Shown in pieces: positions 34,831 to 46,477 of a stretch of DNA of 64,000 bases. A program made the translations under genes and the position numbers. Numbering within the stretch: the first letter of the stretch is position 1; each line of letters opens with the position of its first letter. Source of the DNA: Phocoena phocoena. Taxonomy: Eukaryota; Chordata; Mammalia; Artiodactyla; Phocoenidae. The notes beneath the pieces are model-generated. The model was not told where the DNA came from. It worked only from the letters and a program-made list of their open reading frames with translations, and ran no database searches. The DNA lies in NCBI RefSeq assembly GCF_963924675.1, contig NC_089230.1, forward strand, positions 1,899,001 to 1,963,000. Direction: 5' to 3'.

Positions 34831-35233
34831 AAAAGACCCTTGTCAAAACATAATAAAAACCAGATAAAACAATATTTTCAATGACAAACAGATTTCTCAT
34901 TGCTTTGATAGACTCTTCTTCGAATTTTAGAGAAGTTGAATACTATTTGATGTATTTGTTATATATTTTTAATGAATTGCCAATTAATTCCCTGTCCCCA
35001 TTTTTGTCATGGGGACTACCTTTTACCTATTGATTTTTAAAATAATCAAATATGTTAGAAATATTAATGCTTTTTCTTAATGTATAATACAAATGTTTTC
35101 TTCCAATTTTCATTTGCTTTTAATTTTGTTAATTGAGATTTTGACAGATAAAGATATTACATTTTTAGGTAAACACAGTTTTGTTTGTGGGTTCTTTCTT
35201 TGCTTTTGTGTGTTAGAAAGAAATAGCCTTTCT
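34831..35233. other. AT-rich intergenic, nothing recognised
   Basis: AT-rich sequence, possibly further decayed L1. No gene. Confidence 0.45.
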
Positions 35234-35361
35234 GGGAGTTCCCTGGCGGTGCAGTGGTTAGGACTCAGTGCTTCCACTGCTGTGGCCTGGGTTCAATTTC
35301 TGGTTGGGGAACTAGGGTCCTCCTGCAAGCCGTGAGGGGCGGCCAAAACAAAAACAAAAAC
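35234..35361 (+). mobile_element. Short tRNA-derived SINE (head only)
   Basis: GGGAGTTCCCTGGCGGTGCAG ... GGTTCAATTTCTGGTTGGGG ... GCGGCCAAAACAAAAAC: a short tRNA-Glu-type SINE without the CHR body. Duplication AGCCTTTCT (35225-35233) / AGCCCTTCT after the tail. Confidence 0.88.
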
Positions 35362-35431
35362 AGCCCTTCTCCATCAAAAGATCACATAAATACCCAATGA
35401 CGTTTTCTTTTTTTACATCTGACTTCTCATA

Positions 35432-35510
35432 GTTATTATATATAAATATAATATATTATTACATACTATGTATAGTTATTATATGATATATAGTTATTAT
35501 ATTTATATAA
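35432..35510. repeat. AT-rich tandem repeat
   Basis: Repeated AGTTATTATAT(AT) blocks. Confidence 0.75.
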
Positions 35511-36715
35511 TCTCTTCACAGTTATTCATGAAATGATGTTCTTTCTGAGATGTTTTTGAGTAACTGACGTGCCCCGAGTAGTAAGAGTGAATGAAATCGG
35601 CCTTTGGGGAGTGTGGTCCAGGACCTGCACCAGCTTCACGAATGTTCACATACCTGGTACAGGCATGCGGAAAGTTAAGTGCATGCAAATATTTCGCAAA
35701 TAAAATTTGTTAAAGGTTTCAGTTCTGAGCAAGGCCTTAGTGAGGTTAGAAGAGTGGGAGAAAATTGGAGTGGGGTGTATATTTTGAGCATTAGATTCAA
35801 AGTAGTGTAGATTATTTCAGAGGGTCATTTTGGCTGTGGACTGGAAGGAACTCTTCAAGGTGAGAAGTAACTGTGATCAGTCTCTGCAGTTATAAACTGA
35901 CATTCCGCAGAAGATCAGAACCTGCTGGGGTATTGACAGACACTCCTGCCGCTGGGACAGGTGCGGGTCGGACTCGGCGGCTGAAACTCCTGCTGGAGAT
36001 GACCCTGGGCGCGGCAGCACGGTGACACAGGCGGGGTGCGATCTGAAAAACGCACCCCAAGTTATCCTTTGCTATTAGGGAAGGCAGGGCTTTTTCTTTC
36101 TCTCCTTCTTTTGAAAGCCTAAATTACTTGGCTTTTTTGTCCTTCTGGCGCCAATAAGTGGGCTTTGCTGGGGACACTGCCTGAAGCCACGTCTGTTTAC
36201 CAGGAACCGCGGTTACCTGTTGGGATCTGGGAAGTTAGCTGGCATGTCTGATCTTATGGCTACAGGACCCACTCAAAAATTAAATGTAGATGAATACTTT
36301 TAAACATTCACAGGTGAAACACTAAAAGCATTGATTAGAATAATTTTGAAAGCTCTTGAGTCAGTGGTCGGTGGAAGGTCCTGTTCGGGAGATGGAGGTT
36401 CATGCCGGTGTCTTGGCCACGGGCCGGGCTCAGAAGGAAGGCGAACCCACGTTATCACACAAACACCTGATTTCATGAAATTCGGCCTGAAAATGGAAGG
36501 CAAGGAAAATGTATTGGGGAGAAAAGCCTATTTATCTTACAATAATTATGATGGCATAGAGAAATGTCAAGACAGTGATTTGGTAGAATTCCTAACTCAG
36601 GGCCGATTTGAAAAGATTCTCTCTTTTCATAAAGTTGGAGTAGTTAAGGAAGCTGATTTCCATTATCAGATTTTATGTAAACCTCTAGGCTTCTTACTGG
36701 ATTTAACTCATTTTT
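35511..36715. other. Intergenic with one unexplained open frame
   Basis: A plus-strand frame is free of stops from 36304 to the adjacent SINE (over 400 bases). Its peptide (for example GRKAYLSYNNYDGIEKCQDS) is not one I recognise. It has no ATG near its beginning and runs into the SINE antisense. Confidence 0.45.
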
Positions 36716-36730
36716 CCATCAACTATTTTT

Positions 36731-36937
36731 TTTTTTTTTTTTTGCAGTACGCGGGCCCCTCACTGTCGTGGCCTCTCCCATTGCGGAGCGCAGGCTCCGG
36801 ACGCGCAGGCTCAGCGGCCATGGCTCACAGGCCCAGCCGCTCCGCGGCATGTGGGATCTTCCCGGACCGGGGCACGAACCCGTGTCCCCTGCATCGGCAG
36901 GCGGACTCTCAACCACTGCGCCACTAGGGAAGCCCAT
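36731..36937 (-). mobile_element. CHR-2-like SINE
   Basis: Poly-T, then TGCAGTACGCGGGCCCC, the CHR-2 body, and CCACTAGGGAAGCCCAT. A perfect 15-bp duplication CCATCAACTATTTTT is at 36716-36730 and 36938-36952. Confidence 0.95.
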
Positions 36938-36952
36938 CCATCAACTATTTTT

Positions 36953-37436
36953 AAAAGGTAAGTTTAATTTTCAAAAACAGAAAGCTCTCCTTTCTGACCC
37001 AGCATTAACATTAGCAAATACATTAATCTCTGAAGTGTTCTCTTCCTTACGCTTTCAGAGGAAATGTACAATAGAGGTGTAGGGGAATTATTTCTTTTAA
37101 AAGGGCAAAAACATTCCCTGGTGTGAAGAAGAAAAAAAATAGGTGAAATCACTATTAGGCATGGTAGCTTCTATTTGACTTGAGATAGCACATGCTGGTG
37201 CATCCTTTTGAATTTATAAAATGTGTCCAAAGGTGAGCTTTTTTGAAAAAGATGGCTCTTTTTTCCCCTTCAGGCAAAAATGGCTCCTGGCCTTGGAGAG
37301 AGAACCGTGCAGTGAATTAATTTATGTTTCGTTTCGGTCCCGATTTTGCTGTGGTTCCTGCACAGATGAGAACTGTGTGTTCCTGAGACCAGAACAGCCC
37401 ACATCACTGAATCTTAGAGTTCAGAGCATCTGAAAG
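36953..37436. other. Intergenic, nothing recognised
   Basis: Short frames only; no recognisable elements. Confidence 0.5.
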
Positions 37437-37439
37437 AAG

Positions 37440-37500
37440 CTTCTTCCTCTCCCCTCCCCCTCCCTCCCCTCCCCTCACGCCTTCCTTCCTTCCTCTGTCC
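37440..37500. repeat. CT-rich low-complexity tract
   Basis: Polypyrimidine run of CCCCTCC and TTCC blocks. Confidence 0.85.
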
Positions 37501-37504
37501 TTTC

Positions 37505-37665
37505 CCATCAGTACTCACTGAGCACCTACTGCCTACCAGTCTCTGGGGTAATCTCTGAGGATGCCAGACACAGTTTTTACCTTCAAAGGATCTGCCATTT
37601 GGTGGAGGAGAACCAGACGAATAAACAGAGAATAGAATTCAGTGTGACGATCTAGGCTACACCCT
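37505..37665 (-). mobile_element. L2 LINE 3' fragment
   Basis: CACTGAGCACCTACTGCCTACC ... GGATGCCAGACACAG ... TTGGTGGAGGAGAACCAGACG is the complement of the L2 3' end. Confidence 0.65.
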
Positions 37666-37799
37666 GATTCGTTTCAGTTGAGAAAAACTATCTGTTCCAA
37701 ACGACAGTCATCTCTCCCTTCATCCATTCATTTACGCATGCTCACTTGCACTGTTCAGAGGCAATTTCTAGAGGGTGTAGGAGGATTTTTCCAAAGGTG

Positions 37800-38330
37800 G
37801 CCACACCTATCTGTTTAGCTCACCCCACATACTCTTCCTGAAACTTGTCATGGAATTGACCTTCCTTCCTGGGGAGGTGAGGGCCAATGTTTCCTCCCTC
37901 TGAGTCCCTGTGGGATCTGGTCAGTGTCCCATCCAGTGATTTTGGTGGAGGTAAGGCTGTGTGACTTTGAGGCTAGGTCATCGAAAGCGGCAAGCTTCTG
38001 CCCAGCTGTGTCTCTCTGTTGGACCCCACCCTGGGAACCCAGCTGCCATGTTGTGAGGGAGCCCAGGCCACCCGAAGAGGCCACGTGTGGGTGGGTGGTC
38101 CAGCCACCAGGCCCCCAGCTGACACCAGCATCTGCTGACTGATGGGAGTGAAAGAGCCTCCGGCCAACTCCAGCCCCAGCGGTCACGGAGCAGGGACAAG
38201 GCATCTCACTGTGACCTGACCCAGAGAAGCAGGAGACGGTATCGTGATCATTGTTGTCTTTAAACCACCGCATTTGAGGGTAATCTCTCATGGGGCAGCA
38301 GATCACGAATACAAAAGAGTTATAACAGTT
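37800..38330 (+). mobile_element. Ancient interspersed repeat, class unclear (LTR-like)
   Basis: Phrases GCTGCCATGTTGTGAGGGAGCC, GAGGCCACGTGTGGGTGG, CCCCAGCTGACACCAGC and TTAAACCACCGCATTTGAGGG occur in a common old mammalian repeat that I associate with MaLR-like LTRs, though I cannot name the subfamily. Confidence 0.5.
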
Positions 38331-38624
38331 TTTAAATAGTTAGTCTTCAGAAAGCTTAGATTTTAGTGGTAGGTAGAAGATACACTCGTGAAATAGTTAA
38401 TGAACAGGCGTATGGCTAACTTAAAATGAATAATTCAGACAACACTTGCCTTTTGTGCTCAAAGGCGGGAGACGGAAGTCAGCCAGTCCTTGGGGAAGGA
38501 TTTTGGAGCGTGATTTTGGAGTCCTGGGAATTCCCTGCAGACACAAGGAAATCTGATTAAAGCTTGAGTTACGGCATGGCAGGGCTTTTAGGGAATTGCT
38601 GTCCTTTTAGCCACAGTGGGGGAC

Positions 38625-38830
38625 AAAGGAGGGGAGCTAGTATTTATGAGTGATAGGTGCTTTACCTATATCCACTCCTTTAATTTTCACGGCTGTCTGA
38701 TGGGTAAGTATTTTGAGCCCTGTTTTACTGATGAGAAAAACCGAAGTTGATAAAGTTTTGCTAATTTTCACCAGGTTACACAGCTAATAACAGAGCTGGT
38801 GTTATAATACAGGTCTGACTGACATAAACT
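38625..38830 (-). mobile_element. MIR SINE
   Basis: GCTAGTATTTATGAGTGATAGG ... CTTTAATTTTCACGG ... TTTTACTGATGAGAAAAACC ... GGTTACACAGCTAATAACAGAGC is the complement of MIR over nearly its full length. Confidence 0.85.
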
Positions 38831-38938
38831 TTTTTTTGAAGGTGTTGTGAGAAATGGAATTATCAGGTAATAGTGAGAGGGGTCAGGTTGTGGAGGGCGT
38901 TGGGAGTGAGAAAAGGAGTAGAATGTAATAGTCCAGGC

Positions 38939-39690
38939 CACTGGTTCTCAAAGTGTGGTCCGTGGGGCCCTGGGGAGCCCTAACGTCCTCTCAGGTCTGC
39001 AAGTTCAAAACTGTTTCATAATAGTACTCCATGTAAATATAAAGGTGAAAATAAAACTATATTCATAGTAAGAATAGAAATGTCATTTGCCTTTGTCCCC
39101 GTGTGGATAGGTGTCCTGATGCAGAACTCCTGGTGTCTCAGGACCACCCAGGACTGCCGCTCCCTGTGTGGGTGGTCGCTGGATTCTCCATACTAAGCAC
39201 TTCGGTGAGAAAATTGCCAATTTCACTTAAGAATGTGAAGCAGTAAAAATGAACCTCATTACATCTCAATCATCGAGATCTTACATGTCTTTAAAATTTT
39301 CTATGTGATGAAATGGGACAGGCGTGCACAGCCTTCTCCGGAAGCCGACGCATCATGGACGGGTGACTTGAGGGCTGTTTGAGCTGCAAGCTGAACTCTC
39401 CGCTCTTCCATGGAACATCTTCTTTTACTTGAAAGAACAAATGTCAGAATAACTTGGGTACTTGGCAGACATTTGCCAGAAAATGAATGAAGTGAGCCTT
39501 CATTCAAGGGAAATCACTGACAGTGTTTCTTGGCAAGGACAGAATTTGAGGCTTTGGGTGAAACTTAGAAATGAGAAAGGGCAATGGAGAAAGAGGACCG
39601 TAGGTGAAACTTATTTCCAAGGCAGAGATGATAAAACTTGAAGAGTAGTTGCCCCGATAAGGGGAAGGAGGGATATGCCTCTGGAAGTTG
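38939..39690 (+). mobile_element. hAT-Charlie DNA transposon relic with transposase remnant
   Basis: Begins with a Charlie-type terminal sequence CTGGTTCTCAAAGTGTGGTCC. From about 39222 to 39600 the plus strand follows the C-terminal half of a Charlie/ZBED-type hAT transposase: recognisable pieces include a CDEMG-like stretch, FELQAELS, ALPWNIFF-like decay, YLKEQMS-like, then WQTFARKMNE and LHSREITDS. Indels and stops break the frame repeatedly, so the gene is dead. The 3' terminal repeat is not clear; an MLT2 LTR follows at once. Identification is from remembered family features, not alignment. Confidence 0.75.
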
Positions 39691-39698
39691 AAACTTGT

Positions 39699-40244
39699 AA
39701 TGGTTAATTTTGTGGGTCGACTTGGCGAGGCTATGATGACCAGTTGTTTGTTCAAACACCCTCCAGATGCTGCTGTGGACGCGTTGCGTAGATGTGATGA
39801 ACCTTTAAATCAGCCGGCTTTGAGTAAAGCAGGTGACTCTCGGAATGTGTTGGGACTCATCCAATCAGCCTTAAGCGCAAAGACTGTGATTTCCTGAAGA
39901 AGGAGGAATTCTGCCTCCAGACTGTCTTCAGGCTCAAGACTGTAACATCAACTCTGACCTGAATCTCCAGGCTGTTGACCTGCCCTGTAGATTCCAGACC
40001 TGCCAGTCCCCCAAGTCTGGGAGCCAATTCCTAAAATCTCTCTCTCTATATATGTGTGTATGTATTTCCTCTTGGTTTTTCTTCTCTGGGGAACTTTTTT
40101 TTTTTTTTTTTTTGTCGTGTTGCACAGCATGTAGGATCTTAATTCCCCAATCAGGGATTGAACCCCTGCCCTCTGCGGTGGAAACGCAGAGTCTTAACCA
40201 CTGGACCGCCAGGGAAGTCCCCCTGGGGAATCTTGACTAACACA
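39699..40244 (-). mobile_element. MLT2-type (ERVL) solo LTR, split by a SINE
   Basis: Plus strand starts TGGTTAATTTTGTGGGTCGA and includes TTTAAATCAGCCGGCTTTGAG, GGACTCATCCAATCAGCC and GAAGGAGGAATTCTGCCTCC. It ends CTTGACTAACACA. This is the complement of an MLT2 LTR of the ERVL class. No internal viral genes are adjacent, so it is a solo LTR. A tRNA-SINE sits inside its last 170 bases. Confidence 0.85.
40095..40221 (-). mobile_element. Short tRNA-derived SINE inside the MLT2 LTR
   Basis: Poly-T, GCACAGCATGTAGGATCTTAA ... GGATTGAACCCCTGCC ... CCACTGGACCGCCAGGGAAG. The duplication CTCTGGGGAA (before) / CCCTGGGGAA (after) is LTR sequence, so the SINE is the younger insertion. Confidence 0.9.
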
Positions 40245-41045
40245 AAACTGAATTACAAAAAGAAAACTTTGGAACCATTCATATAATTAAGCAAGCTGTG
40301 GGCAATGCCTTAAGGGACGGATCACCACGGCACTGACCGGGGAGACTGATTTGAGGTCTGTCGGCCACCAACAGGGCTTTGCCGGATGGTTGTTCAAAAC
40401 GCAGGTTGTCAAGCCCAGCCCAGACCTTTCCTTTTCTTATTAAGGTTTGAGAAGCACGACCACAGCACAGACATTCAGAGTCTAGATTTTGGAGTCGGAC
40501 TTGGAAACTCAGCTCTTCAGCGGCTGGTTGTCTAACCGCAGCTGAGTTACTACCTTGCGACGCTCAGTCTCGCCGCCTGAGGAACGGAGAAGAGGACACA
40601 TCTTGCTGGGAGGGCGAAATGACGTTGGATGACTTGTGGATCTAGAGCTGCTTCTGTGGCCCGTGCAGCAATTTTTTGTTTGTATGACCCTCTGGTATCG
40701 GGGTGGGGAGCTGTGGAGCAGGGATCTGCCCCCAGGGCACCCGCCCGCCTACACTGGCGTTTGCCAGCTCTGGTCCGTTGAGCCCGTGCGGTGCCGAGTC
40801 CACCTGCTCAGTGACTCAGTCCTTCACCCACTTGTTCACCCACCAAGCATTTGACGAGGGCCTGGTTCATGAAGCTGCAGAGTTATTTTCTGGAACGCAT
40901 TACACATCTCCTCTACACATGTGGCCAAAGAGCTTGGCCACGTACTTTGCTTCGACGGGCCCGTTGACGTGTGTGCAAGGAGGGAACACCAGAAGGGGGT
41001 TAAATCTCATGACGTTTGATCCTCTCCGTTCTCTCTGTTTATGTG
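40245..41045. other. Intergenic with a MIR copy
   Basis: About 40460-40620 looks like MIR in sense (TTTTGGAGTCGGACTTGGAAA ... GAGTTACTACCTTGCGACGC ... GCCGCCTGAGGAACGG). The rest is unrecognised. Confidence 0.55.
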
Positions 41046-41049
41046 TGTA

Positions 41050-41165
41050 TATATTTGGCTGTGCAGGCATGGCATGCGGGATCTTAGCTCCCCGACAAGG
41101 GATTGAACCCGCACCCCCTGCACTGGGAGCACGGAGTCTCAACCACTGGACCAACAGGGAAGTCC
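41050..41165 (-). mobile_element. Short tRNA-derived SINE
   Basis: TTTGGCTGTGCAGGCATGGC ... GGGATTGAACCCGCACCCCC ... CCACTGGACCAACAGGGAAGTCCC. Possible duplication CGTTCTCTCT / CATTCTCTTT. Confidence 0.88.
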
Positions 41166-44100
41166 CTGCCCATTCTCTTTGAATAGTGATGGCCGAGATC
41201 CCTGATCTTGAAACCCGAGTGCAGTGTTGGCGCCGAGCAGGCACAGGGACGCTCGGGTAGAGATTCAGAATCCATGCACGACCACCTGGCTTTCAGTGGC
41301 GCCTCCAAGTTTCATCCGTGGGCATAAAAGAAAGCGAGTCTCTTGAAATAGCGTAATTGCTGGCACCGCAGCTGTTCAGACTCAGAGACCCAGCCCCTCT
41401 CTTGAATGCGCGCCTCCGCGAGCAGGTGACTACTGGGACAGCTAGCGTGGGCACTTTGCCTCTCAAGACGTGAAGAAGGGCGGACAGAGGGAGCAGGTCT
41501 GCAAGTGGAAGCACCGGTGACTCACCAGCCCCCCAGGGAAACGTGACGCGTACAAGCCATGGACAGCTGAAGCCCGGGCACCGTGCCCTGGCCGAGGAGG
41601 AGAAGGTGTGTATTCCAACCCGAGGGTATATTTGTGTCTGTAAGACGATGCCTTGCGCATCGTCGGGGAGGCTCGACTGAATCTTAGGGGACAGTTAGGA
41701 AGCAACAAACTGCAACCTGGAAGAGAAGTAGAGACTCGGAACGTGACGATCCTTCCTTCCAGGAGCTGGTCCCCCCAACCTGTCTCTTTATCGACACCAT
41801 AGGGACACGCCTGTCACTCTAGGCCCAGCTCAGACGCACCTTCTCCACAGCACCGTCTCCAGGCCATTTTAGCCTCAGATGCAGCTTTTCTTCCTTCTGT
41901 AGTAACGTGATCTCTGCCACTCGCGTGGTATTCATCGCTCACTGCCTAATACTGAGAGTCACTCTTTTTATTGTTCGTATCTTTCTACTTTAGATTCACT
42001 TCGGGCTCTTTTCAGCCAAGCACCCGCCTCATTATCTAGAATGTTTGTTGCACTTCAGGGGCCTCTAATAGCTGGTCCAGGAGTTGGAGGAAAGGGAGGC
42101 TGTGCAGTTGGGGGTGAGGACTCGTGGGCTTCGGAGTAGACAGGCCGGCCCCGGGGCCCGGCCTTGGCCTTGCTTTGGAGCACGGTCCTCAGCAGGCTTC
42201 TCAGCTGTCCTGAGCTGTTGCCCAGGCTGTAACGTGGGGACTCCAGCACACACCTGGCCTGCCATGTGGAGAGGTGACAGGCATGCAGTGCTCTGCACAC
42301 AGCACAGTGGGCACTGCTGGGAAGAGCTGGGGCGGGAAGCCAGGAGAGGCCGGGGAAGTGGCCGCACCAAAGCCTGGCGGGGCCAGGGGCCGGGGGCAGA
42401 CAGGACGAATCGGGCGTCACCTGCGCGCTGGATACAGATGGCACGGAAAGGCCCCAGAACCAGACGAGCCAGTTGGTGAGCCGCGTGGCCGGTAATTGCG
42501 AGGCGTGTACATTCCTGAGCGCAGGAGAGGCTGGACGGAGGGCCGGGCACCTGGGGGATGAGTCTGGCTGTGGCTTTGGAGGGGGAGATCCTGGAGGGGC
42601 GGGAGGCGCTGGGGCCGGGCTGGCGCTGATGCCGTGAGGACCTGTCGGCCTGCTGCGCATGGATGATGGGGCCGCATGGCAGGCTGTGAACATAACTCCT
42701 GCCTATCCAGTGCTCAGGAACAGAGGTGAAAGGCCACCGGGGAGCGAACACGGTCCTGAATGTATTACAAGCACGGCTTCCTATTCAGAAGTAGCTGTCA
42801 CTGGGCCAGGGAAGTGAATGACGCCGTTAGAACGGGGGACAGTCCCACCACTCCTGCCTGTGGCCACACGGATGTGCGCACGCAGCGCACCCGTTAAAAC
42901 ACGCGTCAGCCCACCAGGCGGCGTGCGCTTTGTTTGAGCTGTGTATTTTAGATGGACAGGCCGAGCAAGCCGGTACTTCTTTGCTGGGCTCACAGCTGGT
43001 GACCTAGTTCACCTGCATTTATTTAAGGTGGATACTTTTACATCTTGACCTGGAGTGGAATTTGGCTCATTTCCATTTACCTGGAAACGCCCTCCCCAGT
43101 TGTTGTTTTTTTTTTTTTTTTCTATTTTCCACCCGTCAGCATGGGTCCCTTTACTATCATCCATAGCAAGAGCACGATAATATATTAAAATGACATCCCG
43201 ACACGTCCCTGGAGACAGCGATGTCCAGCAACGCCCCGTCCTCCTCTGTCGGGGTCCTCAGTAGCAGGCCTGGTGGAACCCCGGAGGCTGCGGAACCGCT
43301 AGAGACCAGGGAGTGTGTGGGCACAGGCTGAAGGTGGCGGCCACTGCAGGAGGGCATCCACACTCCCGGGCCCATGGTCCATGCGGTCTGCCGACGCGTG
43401 GCTGGGTGATGCTGTCCTGGAGGTCGTGGTGACTGCAGGTCTGACGTTGACCCTGGAGCCCCAGTCTCAACGCCTGAAACCTCCTCTAAGCCTGATAAAC
43501 CCCCTGCTTCCCACTCGCCTTCAAAGAATAGTTACAACAACTCTCCCACTTCTATCAAGAATACTTCCCAGTTTAGAAAACCGTATTTTCTGGATTTCTC
43601 AAAGCAGACTTTCTCACTCCAGTGTAAACAAAACAATCTCATTCTCTATTTGTGGGCCAAGCTGAGAACTAAGTAATTGGGAACAGAAATATGTATGGCT
43701 TAGATACCATGTGTCTAAATATTTAGGCAGTCAAAAGAGACAGCAAGAAATTCCAAATCTGTGTAATACTTGTCGTGTTCATCAATCCTATGGGAAGAGT
43801 AGTCAGCAAATTACAGAGTTAACTGATAATGGCTTCACTATTTAATCTCCCGCGTACCTTCTGTATGGATGCTGGGAAAATGTCCACGTGGAAGCAACAG
43901 AAGAAACAGCACATTTATTAAACAAAATACTTGAATTGGATTGTCAGACCCCCAGTTAGAAGAAAATTGACTGAAGTCAGGCCTTTAAAGGAGAAACCAA
44001 AGGAATGAATCACCAAGTTTGCAATCGCCCCTAAAGCATGCAGATAGGAAGTGTCGGGAGGATGAAGTATGACAGGAAGGCTCACATCTGGGCAGATGGA

Positions 44101-44195
44101 CACCAAATGCCAAGTGAGTGCCACTGAGGACGAGCATCTGGGAGAAAAGTCCAAGCAGCGTCCGGAGCGCCGGGCAGGCACTGCAGGGCGAGAGC
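41166..44195. other. Intergenic, mostly unrecognised
   Basis: About 41740-42040 resembles L2 3' sequence in sense (CCAGCTCAGACGCACCTTCTCC). 42.1-42.7 kb is GC-rich with long overlapping frames on both strands (up to 228 codons) but no recognisable domain. A poly-T tract lies near 43104-43121. Confidence 0.45.
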
Positions 44196-44199
44196 AGCT

Positions 44200-44290
44200 G
44201 ATGGTCTCTTAGTGCCGAGGACGAACCAGGCACTTTGTATACGTTTTCTCATTTCATCCTCAAAACATTCAAAGAAGAAACCTGGATAAA
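44200..44290 (-). mobile_element. MIR fragment
   Basis: CCAGGCACTTTGTATACGTTTTCTCATTTCATCCTCAAAAC is the complement of the MIR 3' portion. Confidence 0.6.
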
Positions 44291-44871
44291 GGTACTTGAG
44301 AATTTTCGTTGGTCCATTTCCTAAAACTGTTGATCTAGTGTGCTGGGGTGGCTAAAACAGCCCAAACTACGTGGTGAATGATGCAGACCCTTCCCTAGAA
44401 CAGGACATGCAGTCTGGCCACGCACCCGGAGAGGCGTGGTGGAGGCAAAAGGTCCACCACACGTTAACGCCCTGATGGCCACAGCACGCGGTGCATGCAG
44501 GGCTCTGTTCTGGAATCTGGGGGTGGTGTGAGGACAAATGATTGTAGCCAATGCTGCTCTTCTAGTTGGATGAAAAAGCCATCTGCACATTCTCAAGGAC
44601 AGCCCCTGACCATAATCTAATAATCATCTGGCTGAGACCAAACTAGCATGCCCAGATACGGCCGTGCAGGAACCTGTTCTCCAGAAGAAACTGTCGGCGA
44701 AAATCCTGAGACATCTCCCCAGTGGTTGGTAAATAGCTTAACAGTATCTGTGATAGTGGTGATATTTCGTAACGGTATAAATTCTGATGTAAACTCATTA
44801 TGGCCACGTAAACTTGTTACAGCCATTACGACTTCTAAAGATAAATGGGCTTCCTATTTCACTGTTTTCTG

Positions 44872-44876
<5 letters not shown>
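44291..44876. other. Intergenic, nothing recognised
   Basis: Short frames only. Confidence 0.5.
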
Positions 44877-44909
<33 letters not shown>

Positions 44910-45095
44910 ACGTGGGCCTCTCACTGTTGTGGCCTCTCCCGTTGCGGAGCACAGGCTCCGGACGCGCAGGCTCAGCGGCCATGGCTCGCGGGCCCAGCCG
45001 CTCCGCGGCACATGGGATCTTCCCGGACCGGGGCACGAACGCGCGTCCCCCGCATCCGCAGGCGGACTCTCAACCGCTGCGCCACCAGGGCAGCC
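44877..45095 (-). mobile_element. CHR-2-like SINE
   Basis: Long poly-T, GCTGTACGTGGGCCTCTCACTG, CHR-2 body, and CCACCAGGGCAGCCC. Imperfect flanking duplication TTCTGAGAAA / CTCTGAGACA. Confidence 0.93.
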
Positions 45096-46300
45096 CTCTG
45101 AGACACTTTCGCTTTTGCTGCAATGGTGCGTTGAACTTATGTAAGTAGAAACTGCAGATTTATAATAAAATATTATAAACACCGCTCTATTTACATGTGT
45201 TAATGCTCCCTTTAAATCTCATAAGCATGCATCTTCTGAGTCTTCAGGACAAAGAAGAAATGATGTTAATGGGATCTGCTGCCTGGAGTATCTTCTGATA
45301 CCATGTAAGCACCAGGCTAGCTTGGAGCAGGGTTTGATATTATGCAAGAATGCACTAGAAAAGCTCTATTCCTGGAATTAAAAACAGGCTGATTATTTCA
45401 ACAAAACTTGAGTGGCCTATTGATACTGATATAAATACCAACACAAATGGTGCCAACGTTTATTAGAAGTGAAAATGCTAATCACCTACATATTTTAGCA
45501 CAAGGATAAACTTGTTCTGCTAAAGGCATAGTTTATGTAAAGGATATTTGTGATAGTTAATGTGGAAAAATTTTTTTAAATATCGTAATTCAGTTTCATG
45601 TAATAAATATTTAAAATAATAAAAGCATAAAATTTTTATTAAAGGGTATCAACAAATCAAACCAAAAACACCGAGAAAGTACTATCATAATCTTTCTTTC
45701 ACGCCACCTACCCTGTGGCTAAAATTAATCAGGCATTTCAGACGTGAGATATTTACCAGAGCGTCAAAAAAAAATAACATTGATGTGAGTGGGTCATGGT
45801 AACCTAGATTTTCGACGCTGCTAACTGAAAATGTGCATCTATTGAAATGTGGAAACAACTTCTAGAAAAACTTACAAACCAAAGCCGGCGAAATTTCCAT
45901 CACTGTTGGTCATGCTTCATCTCTTTCACTTAAGAATGTTGTAAACATTTATCTGAAGTGCAAAATCAGAGCTCTGAAGATAGTTTAATGGCTTGGTTGA
46001 TTTTGTGGTTCTGGAAGGGGTGGATGTAGCTACATGTCAATCATTATTATTAGTGCTTGAAAAAATAATTTTGGTGGAAACTCTTCCCATAGAGAACATA
46101 TTGGGTACGTATAATCAGCCATGTATTACGATTACATTGTAATGTAGTTTAATTGTAATTAATTGGAGAGAGAAAGTGTGTCACTCTGGCTAAATTTTTA
46201 TTTAGCCAAAATTTCCAAATGTTTTAATTTAGATCGTCTAAAATGACCACATTCAATTATATCTGGATGATATAATAAAATCTGTAAATTAATCACCTTA
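45096..46300. other. AT-rich intergenic, nothing recognised
   Basis: AT-rich sequence without a gene or clear repeat. Confidence 0.5.
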
Positions 46301-46342
46301 TAGCTTTTCTCAAAAAGCTTTATATTTGTTTCATATACCAAG

Positions 46343-46477
46343 GAAACAGCAGAAATAATTATAAATACCATATCTGAAGAGCCAGGAGTAGAGATGAAGG
46401 AAATTAGAAGGATATTTGAATCTGAATGGGTGCCCTGTACAGCTAGAGGTATTACAGCATTTAAAAAGAGTATCAAG
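46343..46477 (+). other. Exon-like open segment (unproven)
   Basis: A candidate internal exon of exactly 45 codons, phase 0 at both ends. It follows an AG at 46341-46342 preceded by a moderately T-rich stretch, and it ends AAG|GTAAGT, a perfect donor consensus. The peptide ends ESEWVPCTARGITAFKKSIK and I do not recognise it. An upstream TAG at 46301 limits the frame on the left. The opposite strand is also open (46198-46527). No partner exon is identified, so chance is quite possible. Confidence 0.2.

Noticed and set aside
42055..42751. Frames of 212 and 228 codons on the minus strand
   Set aside because: Two different frames of one GC-rich segment are open together with plus-strand frames; no domain, no splice pattern, no family recognised.
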